Positions 40,849-54,900 of a stretch of 64,000 bases of DNA are shown here, piece by piece. The DNA is taken from assembly GCF_018691265.1 (NCBI RefSeq), contig NW_024881295.1, positions 13,002,314 to 13,066,313 of the forward strand. The letters are read 5' to 3'. Under the pieces are notes generated by a model. That model searched no databases. It was not told the origin of the DNA and saw only the letters and a list, made by a program, of their open reading frames with translations. Position 1 is the stretch's first letter; the number at the start of each line of letters is the position of its first letter. The position numbers and the translations under genes were made by a program. Origin of the DNA: Tyto alba (taxonomy: Eukaryota > Chordata > Aves > Strigiformes > Tytonidae).

Positions 40849-42746
40849 CTTTGACCACAGTTATGAAAAAGTAACCAATTTCATGGGTGCTTCAGAAAGA
40901 ATGTACAAAGCATGAAGTAATTGTTTCACACAGCACTCCCACTCTCTTAAAATGGTTATGATTAACAAATGGTAACTTCCACTGCCAATTGCACACACAG
41001 AGATTTTTGTTACAAAATTCACTTTGCTGAGTTTATTTTTTTTCTGTTTACAAACTTTATATTGTTATCACTTGAAGAAGCCTCAATTCATCATTGCTTT
41101 GAGCCTGCTTAAGAAGTATACATCAAACAGCAAAGAGCAAATGCTACTGTGGCAGTCTTTGACATAATTTCTAAGATAATTCCTCATGTTATTTCCTGTA
41201 TTCCAATTCCTACATCTATTACAAAGAGTTTTGCAAGAATTAGGTCCTAAGAGTTTTTTGTAAGGACTGAAAATTAGAAACAGATGTACCTGCATGCCAA
41301 TAATTTATAATTTTTTATGTGGAAGTGCCTTCACATGGATTAAAGAGTAGGTGTAAGTAATTATCAAGAGCTAATTAACATCTAAAGAAAACAGAACCTA
41401 TTTTCAGGTAAAAATATTTTTCAAGTCTCATTATTTTATACAAAAGAATGTTAAAGAAATTGCATAGAAAGATGTAGTCTCTCTAAAGTTGAGTCCATTT
41501 TCCATTTAGACTTATGTGTGGAAGACTGGACATTTTTTTTTTTCCCCCCCAATGTTCTGTTACATGCTTTTGCTGTCAGCAACCTGGCTCAAAAAGCTGA
41601 AGACAGTGCCAAGACACTAGTTGCTGACTTCTCTGCCAAACAATTCTTCTATTGTTTTTCAGGATTTGAACTGATATCTCTGAGTAAAGCAGTAGTCACA
41701 AAACAGTCCGAACTGAAAAGCCTGAAAATTGGGAAAGCATGGCAAGATCTTTATCAATATTTGGCATATAACTCAGTTATTCTATAGTTCTGTTATTTTC
41801 TTACTCTCTCTTCAGAAATGGATAAGCCATGCAAAAAAAGTCATCAAATGTCTTTAAAAGCTTGGCTGAATTCCTGGTAGGATTGAATTTAAGCAATGTT
41901 GGTAGAACACTTCACAACCTAATTCATGGTGATGAGTAGCTTAAATGAACAAATTTGATTTATAAATTACCAGTCTCCAATATTCTTGTTACTCAGTTCT
42001 CTTTTATTTATTTACGAAATAAAATGAGAACCCAGGTTTGTAGTATTATGATACACTTATTCCTAATCTCGTTCCTCCCAACCCATATAAAAAAATAATT
42101 AAATGCAGATAAATCCTAGAGTAGGAAACCAGGTGGTGTTACAGTAAGCAGCTTTTACCAGCTAAATTCTCTTTATAGCATTCTCTTTGTATGTTAAAGG
42201 TATTCCAGAGCCACATCTAGCAAATTTAAGAATTGATTCCTATCCATTGAGACAGGTTACATGTCTATTCCCACAAATTTAGTTTAACAGCAAAAACTAT
42301 CATTTGTATCATCCAGGAAGTCTGTATTCCTACTCCTCAAAGTATCTGAAAAGGAACAACACAGGCTTTCTCTTTTTTTTTTTGTAACACAAGATAATAA
42401 TAATTCCAAAAAACGAAACCCTTCACAGAGCCTTCTAATAGAGAATTCTTGTACTGCAGTACAAAAACTTGGAGTTTTGTGTATACAACCTACAGTGATT
42501 TTGTATTAGCAATAGTAAGGTAACTCATTGTCTTTCAGATTTTATGAATATGCCTGTTATTTTACAAGTCTAAATTCTGACATCAGTTACGGGCCACACG
42601 CAGAAAAACAAAATTTAATTTTCAGAGTTGACCAACTTTGAGATCTGTATGTAAGCGAGCTTCCAGATTCATTGCTCAAATGAATTCCTACAGTTTCACT
42701 AGTAACAATTTAAGAAAAATCAAATTTATAACTTCAGTGAAAAAAA

Positions 42747-42777
42747 GTTGTATAAATTTTGATTAAATTTATACAAC
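42747..42777. repeat. Perfect 13-bp inverted repeat with 5-base loop
   Basis: Arms gttgtataaattt (42747-42759) and aaatttatacaac (42765-42777) are exact reverse complements around tgatt. It would fold as a hairpin in either DNA strand or in the transcript. Confidence 0.9.
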
Positions 42778-43554
42778 AATTTACTTCTTGAGAGAGTAAT
42801 ATAGAAAGGATAGTTATTTCCTTGTAAACTAAGTACTGATTTAGAGTTGGAGAAAAATAATTCAAATGCCAATGTGGTTAGATAGCACAGCCATGTCTTT
42901 TGGGAAGAAAGTGAGAAAAGACAAAAATATAATTTTTTATTTTTGTGCAAATACGTAATCAGTCTGTCATTTAGATTGTTGAAAATATCTCACTACCCTC
43001 CCCAAGCCTGTATCATCTAAGTTAAATCTTCAACAATCTCCAAAATGATCTCATAGGATTTCTGAAAGCAGGTACAAATTTAAACAATTCAATTCCATTT
43101 ACAATCTGAAAAACAATTCAGCTTTAAAAATCTCTTTGCCAGGTACCACCTCACTCACACAAACTTCTTCATGCAAAAAAGTTGTCAGTTACATGAGTCT
43201 AAATCAATACTCAACTAGCAGACAGCATCTAATGATTTCGTAAGATTTATCTTCCCCTCATTAAAGCTCTGTGAGTAGTAAAGCTTAAGTAGGAAGATCA
43301 GTAGCATTTTCATGTTCACATAGTTTATTTTCAAAATAAGTTAAGACCAACACGTTACTATAGAGAGAATATTAAGTCTTACCATACAGCAATGTTTTGT
43401 GCACACACAGCATCCATCAAAGCTTTAGTGATAAGATACCAGAGATACTCTGCAAGACCATTCCTAAGAATCTGCACAACCATAATTAGAACAACATTTC
43501 TCTCATTTACTACAAGTAAATTAATATTTATAACTTGGTGATTAGTGTTGTACT

Positions 43555-44085
43555 TAAGAGCAGCTGAATTAGGTCAGATTAAAAACTCGTGTAACACAGG
43601 GCCCTGTTCTCACTCACAATTAGTAGCAAACGTCCTGGAGAGCCCATCAGAACAGGAGAGACACAGAGCAATACCTTGCTTCGGCAATGATGAGCCTCAG
43701 AGGTGGAATACTAAATGGAAGAGGTGACCACACAGTCTTCCATGAATGCAGACTTACACCCTACACTACCCCAAGCCATACTTTCTCCGTGTTTTCAGTC
43801 ACTTTCCTCAATTACATAGGTGTTTCTTTCAGACCTTTTGAACATCAGCCACAAGGGTCAACTCCTCTTGATTCAGAATCCCTTCTGCCAGTTTTTTATT
43901 GGAATATATAGCAAATGTGTTGTCTACTCTACTTTTGACCATGTATAATTTTATAGACTTGCACTCTCCTCATCACCCCTCAGTGAAGTATTATAGGCGT
44001 TCTTCAAATGAAGGGCTTCCATCTTTGATCACCCTTGTCAAACTCCTCTGTACCTTTTCTAGTTCTATTATATCATTTTCCTGTT
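43555..44085 (-). mobile_element. Old CR1-type LINE, 3' part, about 530 bp
   Basis: On the plus strand the reverse complement of a reptilian-style CR1 3' region is readable. It begins with gaattaggtcagattaaaaa (from the family's gggtcagaccaaagg end), followed by an acagggccctgttctcac block and gtataattttatagacttgc. The last parts are cctcatcacccctcag and ctctgtaccttttctagttc. It is the minus-strand counterpart of the plus-strand remnants at 9.7 and 18.5 kb. Open frames here (43545-44087) are chance. Divergence is high, so the boundaries are approximate. Confidence 0.7.
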
Positions 44086-45560
44086 AAACTAGTACTACTT
44101 TAGCATAAAACTACGATCATATTTCCAGACACGCTTAACTGGAACAACATTATTTCAGATCTCAAGCCTTTATAGTCATGTGAATTTTTCAACTGGATTC
44201 TGATTTTAAGAAGCCTGTTTTGCCTACACCATGGATCAAGGTCACAGCTTCCAATTTTTTTCCTAAATGAAAGTGATAAAATATAATCTGAGTATCAATA
44301 GATTATATTTTTTTATATCCTGAGGGCATGCAATTCTGTCAACTCATAAGCCTAACATCATGAAGATGTCAATTAAATTTTATACATTAGTGCTGCCTTT
44401 CAAATAGAAAATCGTGCTAAAAAAAAAGCTAGAAATCCTTGCATGAAAAGGTCTGCCAAAAGCAGTGGCATCATGGAAAAAAAACCCCACACACTTAAGA
44501 ATCAAAAAGAATTATCTCCTTTTTACTTTCCAAATTAAATTATTTAAACAAACACTTCCCTGAAAGGCTTAGGATTCTCTCAGCACTTCCAGAAAATTAT
44601 ATCAATTGGCAAAAAGCAGAAACAATCCCTGCTTGTCTCCCATAAACAAACTATTATTGTGTATATCTGGACAACACTGGCCATACACCTCATGACAACA
44701 AAATGCTAGTTATATATAGATGCTCTATCTCTACTCATCTGCCACTGCAGTAGGAAGGCTCATCATTGCTTGGTTAGTTCTCATCACTTTCTGGAAATAC
44801 TAGGAAGAGAGCAAACTGATATAGTTGCATTAAAAGTTTTTTTAAACACATGTAGCTCTTCCTTGCTAAAAAATGCAAGAGTATTTCATTCTATGAACAG
44901 ACATTTGCTCTAAATTTATTTTAACAAAGGGGAAATAAAATATTAAATTAAGATATTAGCTCAAAAGGAGATAGAAAGAAAAAACAACAAAAAACTTAGC
45001 CAGCTTTAGAAAGATATCACTAAAATTTAGGACCTGATGCCTCCATAGACTGAAGGGATAAAATAGCATCTATCATCTGCAGATTGCCTGTGTAGATGTT
45101 CAAATCACATCAGGGAACAAAAGTGCTATTATCTAACTGCTTCTGGGAAACAATACTCATACCTTAACTTTAGTGTCCACAAAATCTATACTGCTATTCA
45201 CAACAATTGGGATTTATATGGAAATCTTTGAAAGACAGTCTGAAAGAACATGGAGCTTACATGCAGTACAGAGGAGAGTGTTACTGCTGAATTAAGTATT
45301 CAACATGGCGCATTTAGAGCAACAGGGCAATTTTCTTCCTAGCTACTTTCAGTAAGAAACAGATTATCACACTTTTTTTTTTTTTCTTAAAGAAGTCAGT
45401 GGTAGAATCTGCAAAGAAAGGGATTTCAGTTTTCAAATCACTACCTAAAGAATGAACACAAGTCAGCTAAAAAAAACTTTGAACCAGTATTAACACTACA
45501 CAGATAGGGTTTTTTTGGTTATTATTTTATTTTGGGAAAGTTCCTCTCCCCAGGTAAATA

Positions 45561-45617
45561 CAAAAAAACACAAAACAAAACAACCAACCAAAACCCAAAC
45601 CAAAACCAAACAAACAA
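45561..45617 (+). repeat. CAAA/CCAAA-type array
   Basis: Imperfect tandem caaa, ccaaa and accaa units on the plus strand with almost no G or T. It is complementary in composition to the GTTT array 115 bases to the right. Confidence 0.85.
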
Positions 45618-45731
45618 CCCTCCCAAAAAGAGAAAGTCAATTAAGTAGTCATAATCAACAAGTGTATAAAGAGGAAGAAACATTCACCAAAAGAAGTTAT
45701 CTATAAAATGTCATTACAGACGTCATCATAA

Positions 45732-45816
45732 GTTGTTTTTTTTCTGCTTTTTGGGTGTTTTGTTTGTTTTGTTTTCTTGTTTGTTTTCTTTTTTGTTGTT
45801 GTGGTTTTTTTTTTTT
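45732..45816 (+). repeat. GTTT/poly(T) array
   Basis: Imperfect gttt and ttgtt units with poly(T) on the plus strand. It is the near-reverse-complement in composition of the CAAA array at 45561-45617. Confidence 0.85.
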
Positions 45817-48800
45817 AAATGCTAAACTAATTATACAGTGTAAACAAGAAAATATTTTAACTGGCTTCTAGTTTCATATTCTTCCACATATTAATATTGT
45901 ACCACAATGAAAACTTTTAACCTCTTTTTATAACAAAAAGATCTTCTACAAGGAGATAGTTAACTTCGGTTAGATAAAAAAATTCTTCAAAATGGAGAGC
46001 TGAGCCATGTAAAATATTTAATATGAACCACTTCAGCTGTCTCAAAACAGGTTGTAAAGATACATAACATTTTGATGAATTCACACTATTCAGTTCATCT
46101 ACTGCCCAAACAGGTCATATCTTGAAAACATAGCTGTTTCCTTTAAGCTCAAGAGAACATCAATTGTATGTAAATTCCTGTCCTAACTTCATGTAGGATA
46201 TTAATCATTCTATCCTCAGCTGCTGGGTCTATACATCAATCCTGTTCCCAAGTATTTGTAGAAGCACAAAGCTATCTACCTTGTAGATTTTATTTTTCTC
46301 CATTAAAAGCTTTTATTCTGAAGAAAGCAGTCCATTCAGAGGCATGCTGCCTCTCCCCACTCAGCTCCCTGCCTATTTACTGGTGTAATTCACAAAAGAT
46401 TTCTATCACTCAATAGGTTGCTAACAGTTACTGATGCACATCAAATAATATCCTGATACCGTTACCTTTTTTGGGACTTGTATCTCATCAACTTTCCATG
46501 AGTCAGTTTTTCTCAAATTATCCTGGCCATTACTATGCTACCAGGTGAATCATAATAGCATAAAGTACTAACACTGGAAGATGAGCACAGCTAATTACTG
46601 AAAATAAAAATCACAGCTTCAAAGATTATTCCACACACAATATTAATATACTCTTCTTTACTACAACTTGAGCAAGTAAACATATATTAATTTATTAAAT
46701 ATCTGAGTATAGCTTACAGACTAGTGATGGTCTTGCATAATTTCTTGTGGCCCAGAGAACTATCAGAATACCAAAGAAAGATCTGAACATATACAGAAAT
46801 AGCTCAAAACAGTATCACCAGAGAACTCCAGAACAAGCATTTCCATGATATTTTGTGCACTACAAAATGATCTAAAAGCATGAAAAGCTGGGCTGCTTTG
46901 AAAAATGAAGAAATAAGAACAATGGGTTTAGATGCAAATTAAAAAAATAAAAATCAAGTATTTAAACACATATTTGAAACCCAAGTTGCTAAGTTATGGA
47001 AATGTATTATGAAATTAGATTCTTCTCCCTTCCCATCTCTTTTATTTGAGTGCTGAGTGCTAAGTATGTACCATTATATGAAATTAAGTCAAGCAACTTT
47101 TTTTGTTTTTAACATTTCAATACATAACTTGAAATGCAACTAACGAAATAGCATAATTTATCTCTAAAAATAAGACCAGAGAGTTTAGTGGTTCTCGATT
47201 ATGTTTTCCTTACAAGGATCCTTTGCAGAAAAGTACATGTTTCAGTTTAGAACAATGATAATTAGTGCCTGTGAGAATAACACAAACTAATTTTTCCCCA
47301 GCAATATAATTTCCTGTAACTTTAATTTTTAAATTATGATACTCCAGTAGTTGATCAGATACATTTTACTATCTACAGTGTGATCAGGATTTGAAACAAT
47401 TAGCTGTTTTCAGTTTAATTCCCCTTTCTCCCCCCATTGAAAATTAAGCTAGTTTTACTCATTTGTTACAGAAAATCCTGTATATGAAAAAAGAGAACTT
47501 GACAATAAGCTCCACATATTTTTAAGGATGCTAACAAAAACCTCTAGCATTGGATTAAATTGTTTAAAATGACAAAATCAAACAGATGCAACTTGTAAGT
47601 GCAGCTGGAGTACAGGCACTGTGGCTGTCATCTTCTCGGTATTGCAATGGAACTCATTTTCAGAACTCCAGGAATTCATCTTCACTGACTAGGAAGAGTA
47701 ATATTTAATCTACATAAAAGGGGGCATAGCCAAATTGCTTAAATACAGATATAAGAGCTGACAATGGCTTGCAGAGAAACAACACTACAGAGGATACACT
47801 CCAATGTCCAATGTCAGTCCCAGAGTACGCTTAATGGAAACAGTTCATATGGGGAGGAAGCTACAGTTGTCCTTAGAGCCCTCAAACAGTTATTTTTCAT
47901 TCAGCAACTGTAAGAAACTGTGTTTTAATGGGAATGTAGATGCACAAAAGACAGCAAATGCAACCAAATTTGAGAGAATAGACTTTCATCCTTTACTATT
48001 GAAATGAAAAATAAATATCAGCACTTTCTTTTTAAGTTTTAATGATGCACAGGGAACTATGTTTAATCATCACACCTCATGAGGAGGATTCATTAAATAC
48101 TTCAAAAGAAGTTTCTAAAAAAGACCAATATTCTATTTATAGAAAAAAACCCCCTACATTCCCTTGTAGACTTCTCAGCAAGCAATATTGGATCTTTCCC
48201 AAAATAAATCCTGGGGTTACAGAATTAGATCATGAAAAGAAATGATGCAACAGTGAGTTGAACAGACATTGTGTCATTCACTTAGGCAGTTCCAGAAGCC
48301 AAAACAGAGTCCATCCATATGATGAAGTTATGCATGTATTAGTATTTACAACATCCTTATTCCCTGTGTATTTCTTGTAATCCTGCTGATGCAATTCCCA
48401 TCATTTTCAAATAGAAATGAGAAATGACTACTACATCATTTCATAAGTAACAACAAGAACCCTCGCATTCTTTTGATTAAGTAACAAAAATAGCTTTTTA
48501 TTTTGTTTTAAAGGAAATCACAGAACTGGTAGATTAACTGTTCCTACCACTTCATAGCCATTAACCTGAATTTTTTACTTGACTATTCTAAGCATTGTCT
48601 AACCAGCACACATATTTATGCTTTTCATTTTTAGAAAGAAATGGTATGTAAAGTTGATCTCCAAATAAATAATTTCAAGTATAGTAAAAAATGGTGTTCA
48701 GTGGCACAAAACTTAGCATTAACAAAACCATTCAAGAAATGTATTTGAGTACCTTTCTTCAAAGACAGCTTTACACTCCTTAATACATTTATCCTTGCAT

Positions 48801-51800
48801 CAGAATGAGCCATTTCATGATGCATTAATTCAAACTTAACATTACTTTACTTACAAGACAGTTACAAATGCTATCCATTTTAAAATCTCGTTTATTCTCA
48901 GTTCAGCATTGTACTTTTTCATCAATACCTCTAAGAGTTAATTTCAATATCCACTTTAATCCACTAAGGAAATCAAAGCATAGCATTCAATAATCAAATA
49001 TTTCTTCATCTGAGTATCATGAAAGCCTCCCACACAAAACCACAGGTATGTTGGTAAAAACTTTACTAGGAACATTACAAAAGCACTGTAAAGCAGTTTG
49101 GATTTATCTAATAACCGCAACGCTATTTTTCTCCTCAAAAAACCAAAACAGCTTTGATGAAAAGAAAGCAAAAATTCCCTGACTACAAGTCATATTTTTA
49201 TGTTGTCATTTCACAGTGACATTATCATGACATCTCAGAGACCTGGATATAAAATGGAGACTGAATCTGTCTTTTCATGGTATGTCCAACAGAATACAGC
49301 AAAGAAAAATTCAACCCTGACTTGTCCATTATCATTTGGAGGTTATTTTCTTCTAGTTTCATCAATTAGATGGATTCCTTCACCAAAACTAAGAGCAGCC
49401 AATTTTTCCATAAACAACAGTTCAAAAGACAAATATGCCTAAAGTACACCAATCTCCTGACAGCACTACAAAGCAAAAAAACCTCAAGTTCTATCACTAA
49501 TCTATAATTTCATTCCTTGTAAAATGCAAAGTGCTGAATCAAGTCCTTAGCAGCACATAGATGCAAGTAATTCAAACTATCATATGGCCAATTAAAGAGG
49601 ATCACTGATCTAAAATAAACACACTGAGTATTTCTCCCTCAAAATAATAACTAGCACATCTGTATGAAGTACAGCAGAAAGCCATAAAAACCAATTTGGT
49701 TTTGCTCTGATGCATGAGTTTACCACAGTTCTCTCCCCACCATTCTTTTCTGGGGAGAAAGGGAGGCGGGGGAAGCGGTGAGGGGAAACATGGAGGAACG
49801 GGCAGGCAAAAGATTTTATTTGCTACCAAAAGCACATTAGGCCAATGCTTATGTATCACTGTTTAAATATGTTGCAGGTGAGCATGCACACATACCCACC
49901 TTTTCCTCTGGTTCACAACCTTAAAGAAATATAACAAGTAATCCATCAGTATATAGAGAGGTTTTTAAGCATATCTGTTAATTATTATGATTATAGTGAG
50001 TTGCCCATAGTGCTCCCTCTTTTGCTTTTAGTTTAGGGAAAAAAAAAAAAAAAAAGTTTAAAGTAAAAAAAAAAAAAAATCTGTAAACATAACATATAAA
50101 GTTTTGACTTTTCAATATTTAGCACCGTATCCTGAGCAGGTCCTAATTTTGACTGAATAGCAGAAGACCCTGCAGGGTTCATTTCAGGCTGCAGGCATTT
50201 GATACTGAACTGACCTCACAGTATTTACATTCCCCTTAGGAAAATTTGGCATGCAGTCCAACTGGGCAAGATCACATCTAACACTACTTGAGCTACCAGT
50301 GCTAGAAGCACCCAGAATAACAGTGAGAAGAGTAGGGTGCACAAGAAGTACACATATATAGAAATAAAATAAAAATAAAGAGGAGAAATAAAAGGTCAAA
50401 CAGCAGAAGAAAAGAAGAATTGAAGAAACAAGAGTTGTAGATAGTTGTTCTTCTCATATAAATAAGTTCCTAATTTTTTTTTTAAACTACTAGTACAGAC
50501 AAGTTTTTCAACTAGTAAAAAGCAAATTACTTCAACTCAATGAAAATAAACTGATCAGAAGACTTAAAATATTTGTGTCTGCTCAAAAAAAATTAACAGC
50601 TGCCAACTACAGCTTTATCTGCATTGCATTTGATTTCTTGTGGTAGCCATACCTATGTCAAATTTGGACAGACAATACCCAAAACCATAAAAGTGCCCCA
50701 TAAAAACTGCTTTTGACCATCCCTACTATAGTTGTAATAGACATATCTGTTGAATCCAGCAGTTTAATCTAAAGCATATTCACCTCCCTTCATTACAATT
50801 TAAGTCCTTACTGCTACAAAGAAATTAGATAGGAACACAAGAGCCAGTCAGCAAATCCTACTCCCATTTTCCCTAGAAGTGTTTATCCCATCTTCAAGCA
50901 AGTGAAAAATTATGTCAGTTCTTTACAGATTTACTCTGCCAGTTGCATAATCTCCTATATACCAGGCCTGGTGAAACTGTACAGAAGACATAGGTTTGGA
51001 ACCAACTCCAGATTAATTTCTTCACCTCCTTGAAAAATTAAATAAAAAAGTTAAATTAACAAAATTTATTTGAAAACACTATTTCTAATTGCACAAGGCA
51101 ATTTTAAAACAAAGTAATAACATAATTGAAATGCAAGAGTTGTCATACAAATTAATGTTGATTGTAATACCTGTCTAAAATGACAGTACCTTCAATCCTC
51201 ATTAAAAGTTTGAGAAGTTTCTGCCTGCTTTAATAACTTAGAAGTAGCATCACTTTCAATAAGAAAAAAACAACTCCATTACTGAACAATGACTGCAAAA
51301 GACCCTCTCCCCCTCTTATTTAAAACCAGGATGCTAACAAATCCAACTCCTCAGCCTGATGCAGTCTGCCAGGTAGCCCAAGCTCAAATCATCAAGGGCT
51401 GTGAACAAAACCACTTACAAACTAATAGGACGTCACTGCTTGCTTTCATCAACAGATTTTTTTCTACTTATGTCTTATTTCATGTAGTTCTTTTTCATCC
51501 ACAAAATTGCAAGATTTTCACATAACTTACATATTTGAGCTCAAAAAAATCTTTTGAAGCAGCAGGCACCCAAACAAAATATTATAATGAAGAGGATAAA
51601 GCACTGGTGTTTGAATTGACTGCTGGATTTGATAGCACATTTGTTGTTTTAAACCACAAAGTGAGCAATAATAGGCAACAGAAATCCCGAATTTCTTGTT
51701 AGACTGGTTTGGCACTCTCACCTGAAGTTGAACAAAAACCACAACAGAGCAAGCTCTATTCTGAATTGTATTGCAAAACCTCTTTCGTGTTTAGCTTAGG

Positions 51801-51936
51801 ATTCAAGAATAAAGAGCACTTCAGGAAAAAATTCAGATTTTTCCTGATGTCTAGAAATCTTTTTATATTTTGAAAGTGATGCAAAATGCAAGCGATTATG
51901 CTTCTTTCAAGAACATGAAAGAACAATGTGTCTTAT

Positions 51937-51968
51937 ACACATACACACACACACACATATATATATTT
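51937..51968. repeat. (AC)n-(AT)n compound microsatellite
   Basis: About nine AC units run directly into about six AT units. Similar shorter CA/TA stretches occur near 12557, 39764 and 57368. Confidence 0.85.
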
Positions 51969-54900
51969 ACAAATAAAACCCCACTACTGGAAGTGAGAGG
52001 GCCAGATGGATACTGTTTCATTTCATTTATATTTAAACAGAAGTCACTTTACCCATAACACTAGGTATCACTTGACTAAATAATTCAAAGACTTCACCTT
52101 TAATGCTGTTTACTATGTACTATGTGTTGCACTCGGCTAAAAAATACAGATTGAATGGTTTTGTTGTCAGTTTATCTGCTTTTAAGAGAGAAACTTTTCT
52201 TAAACACTATTTGTGGAACCGAAAGTTTTAACCTGGGAAAGTTTTTAATTCAATTTCCAGGAAAAAAACCCTTTAGTTTAGTAATTTAATTATCAGACAG
52301 ACAGGAGTTACAGAAAAATAAATACAAGACTCAGTACAAAATGATATAGAAGTCAAACCACCTTTTCCAACAGTATTACCACAATTCCCACTCTACTTCC
52401 TTCTAATGTCATCCCCACACTACTTCAGGGCAAGGTTTATTAAGTGACTTTGCCAAATGTCACTTCATTTTTATCTGAAGTTGAGCAAAAGGAGGGACAG
52501 AAGCAGGAGACTGACTGTATGACAGAGAGCAGAACGTACTAGCCTGCCAAGGTTCATCAGCCTGGTGTAGTCCCTAGGTATGCAAGTATACAGAGATAAA
52601 AAACACTAAGTCAGGATTTTTTACTGACCACCAGACAGATGGCCCATGACTCCCAGTGATGAGTGTAAGCATTTAGGCTCCTAAACTCATCAGATTTATT
52701 GTAGAACAATTTTAATAACTACCTCCCGCCCGATCGAAGACAACTTTAGTGATCCACACTCTAAATTCACTATATTAGATATATTCTTCTTAGGTGTTCA
52801 ATTCGGCCAACTAAAAATTTATTGGTTCAAAAGTCAAATGTTTTTAACTCTGCAGATATAATAAAGAACATGGATCAATTAGTAAAAGCTAAAGTTTTAT
52901 TAATTGAAAAAAAATTTAGTAACATTTGTGTGCTTTATTGACTGAAAACATCTCAGTGTTTCAGACCAGGTAAGCAACCAATACCCACATCAAGCACAGA
53001 AGATAGAGACTGTACCATAAAAGATACTGAAGATCTGAACGGATTATATGAATTTCTAATGAGGATGAACTTGCATCATTATTCTGATTAAAATAAATTG
53101 TTAAAATAAACATTTGATGTTATGACACTGATTGCTCAAACACATATTTTTGTTTGTATTTTGCCCTTTCAAGCTTTATCAAATATTTCCACCAAGAAGT
53201 TCTTAATTTATATAGAGGATTTTCTTCATAAGTGGAAAAAAACCAGAAGAAAGTAGCATTACAAAATGGTGTGGCCAGCATGTAAAAACAACCAACCAAA
53301 TCCCAGCAGTCTTAGACAGCTTTATTCTCTCCATCAAGAAACCAAAGTTATCCTTTTCAACATTCAGATTACAAGGTTTTTTTCTTCTCCATAAGTATTT
53401 GGGAGCACCACTTATATATTATTGTTGCTACAACATTTTATTTCAAAGTGAGCTGTCTTTCCTTCTTATAAACCAGGTTCATTGAAAAACATTAAAGATA
53501 ACATATCACCTGTTTTCCACATCCCAAAAGATACTCCCAAAAATGGTAAATATTAGACATTGGACAGCAGCTGCCTAATCTGTACAATTTATCACAAAAT
53601 TAGAGAGTAAAAAAAATATAAAATAACAGAATTTTGCCAGTAGTAGAACATAGATAAAAGCATAAAAAGCTGTATTTTTTGCAGGATTTCTACAATTTCA
53701 GTAGTCTTACTCAGTGTGTAGTAAAGAATATACAAGTTTCCATGAAATACTGGGATTGAAATATGGCAAATATGGCATTTTTAAATCAAAACTTTCACTG
53801 GTTATTCTCCTTTCAAACACTTTTGTTCACTAGTATCCTCTTACCTGGTCTGACACACTGAAACATTACAAATTAATATAATCACAAAATTAGTTCTTTA
53901 AGTATTTGTTTCTACTACACATAATTTGTAATAGAGTCTACAAGAGAAAAAACAGGAAGCTAATTTTAAAGGGTAAGTTGCTTGGCAATATACCTTTCCT
54001 TATAAACAGTGGTTCTTACTAAGTCACTGTGGAGAAAGCCATGAAGAACTAAGTTTCTGAAGCCTCCTGACTAGGCAAGTGTTTTTTGTTTATATGAAGC
54101 TTTACGACCATCACAGGCCACGAAGGCATTCAAAACACAGTCTAAAAGCTTTTTTTCCACTTCACAGATTTCAAACAATTATTCAACTTGAGTTTTATAG
54201 GCCTGGAACAGAAAGATGCAACTTCACAAACAACTACTTAAGCAGACCTCCCTGTCCTACCCAGTTCTGGGAGGCAGGAGACTTTCTCAACTAATTTTAC
54301 TGGACTGCCTGTGCTATCAAGTTCCCATTCCCAAACTCCTACTTCTGAAGGTGGCTAGTGATGCAATTTCTCCCCCGCCAACATCACTGTCAGAGAATGC
54401 CTTCCCTTCAACAAAATGCAAGATCAAGTGAAGTGAACAGAGAGAAACAGCTACCTTCCACATTCAAAAGAAAAGGCAAGGGAAGGAAAGAGAAGGGGGA
54501 AGTGTTTAAATTTAGGTATTTACTTACTGAAACCCAGAAAAAACACCCATACAGGCACCACATTGGCAGAAATCCCAGCAGTCAGAGCTGTGGAGCTTTG
54601 CTTCCAGCCAGCATTTGCCTCAAGCTTCACAGGAGTTTTCTCCCTCTCTCACATGCGCACAGAAGCGTACTGAAGATCGCTCTGAACTGCCAACCAAAGT
54701 GTATCTCAGGTTTAATGAAAGTGTAACTCATTATAATAAGAGTCAATATAACATAAACATATGCAGGAAAAACAGGCTTAGCGCAGCACCACAACAGACG
54801 CTAGTTTTGATCCAGTACAACAAACACTTGCAGACCACAGAAAAAAAGCGCGTGCAATTCCTTTAAATACAAGCAAAATGTAATGTGTACCAGGTAAAAA

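Larger units (their letters stand above)
38796..43554. other. Intronic AT-rich sequence, no gene seen
   Basis: Contains a poly(A) run at 40595-40614, an (AGT)n-like stretch at 40825-40848, a CA/TG-rich stretch near 39764-39786 and a 13-bp inverted repeat at 42747-42777. The 89-codon plus-strand frame at 41518-41787 has no recognisable domain or splice context. Confidence 0.55.
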
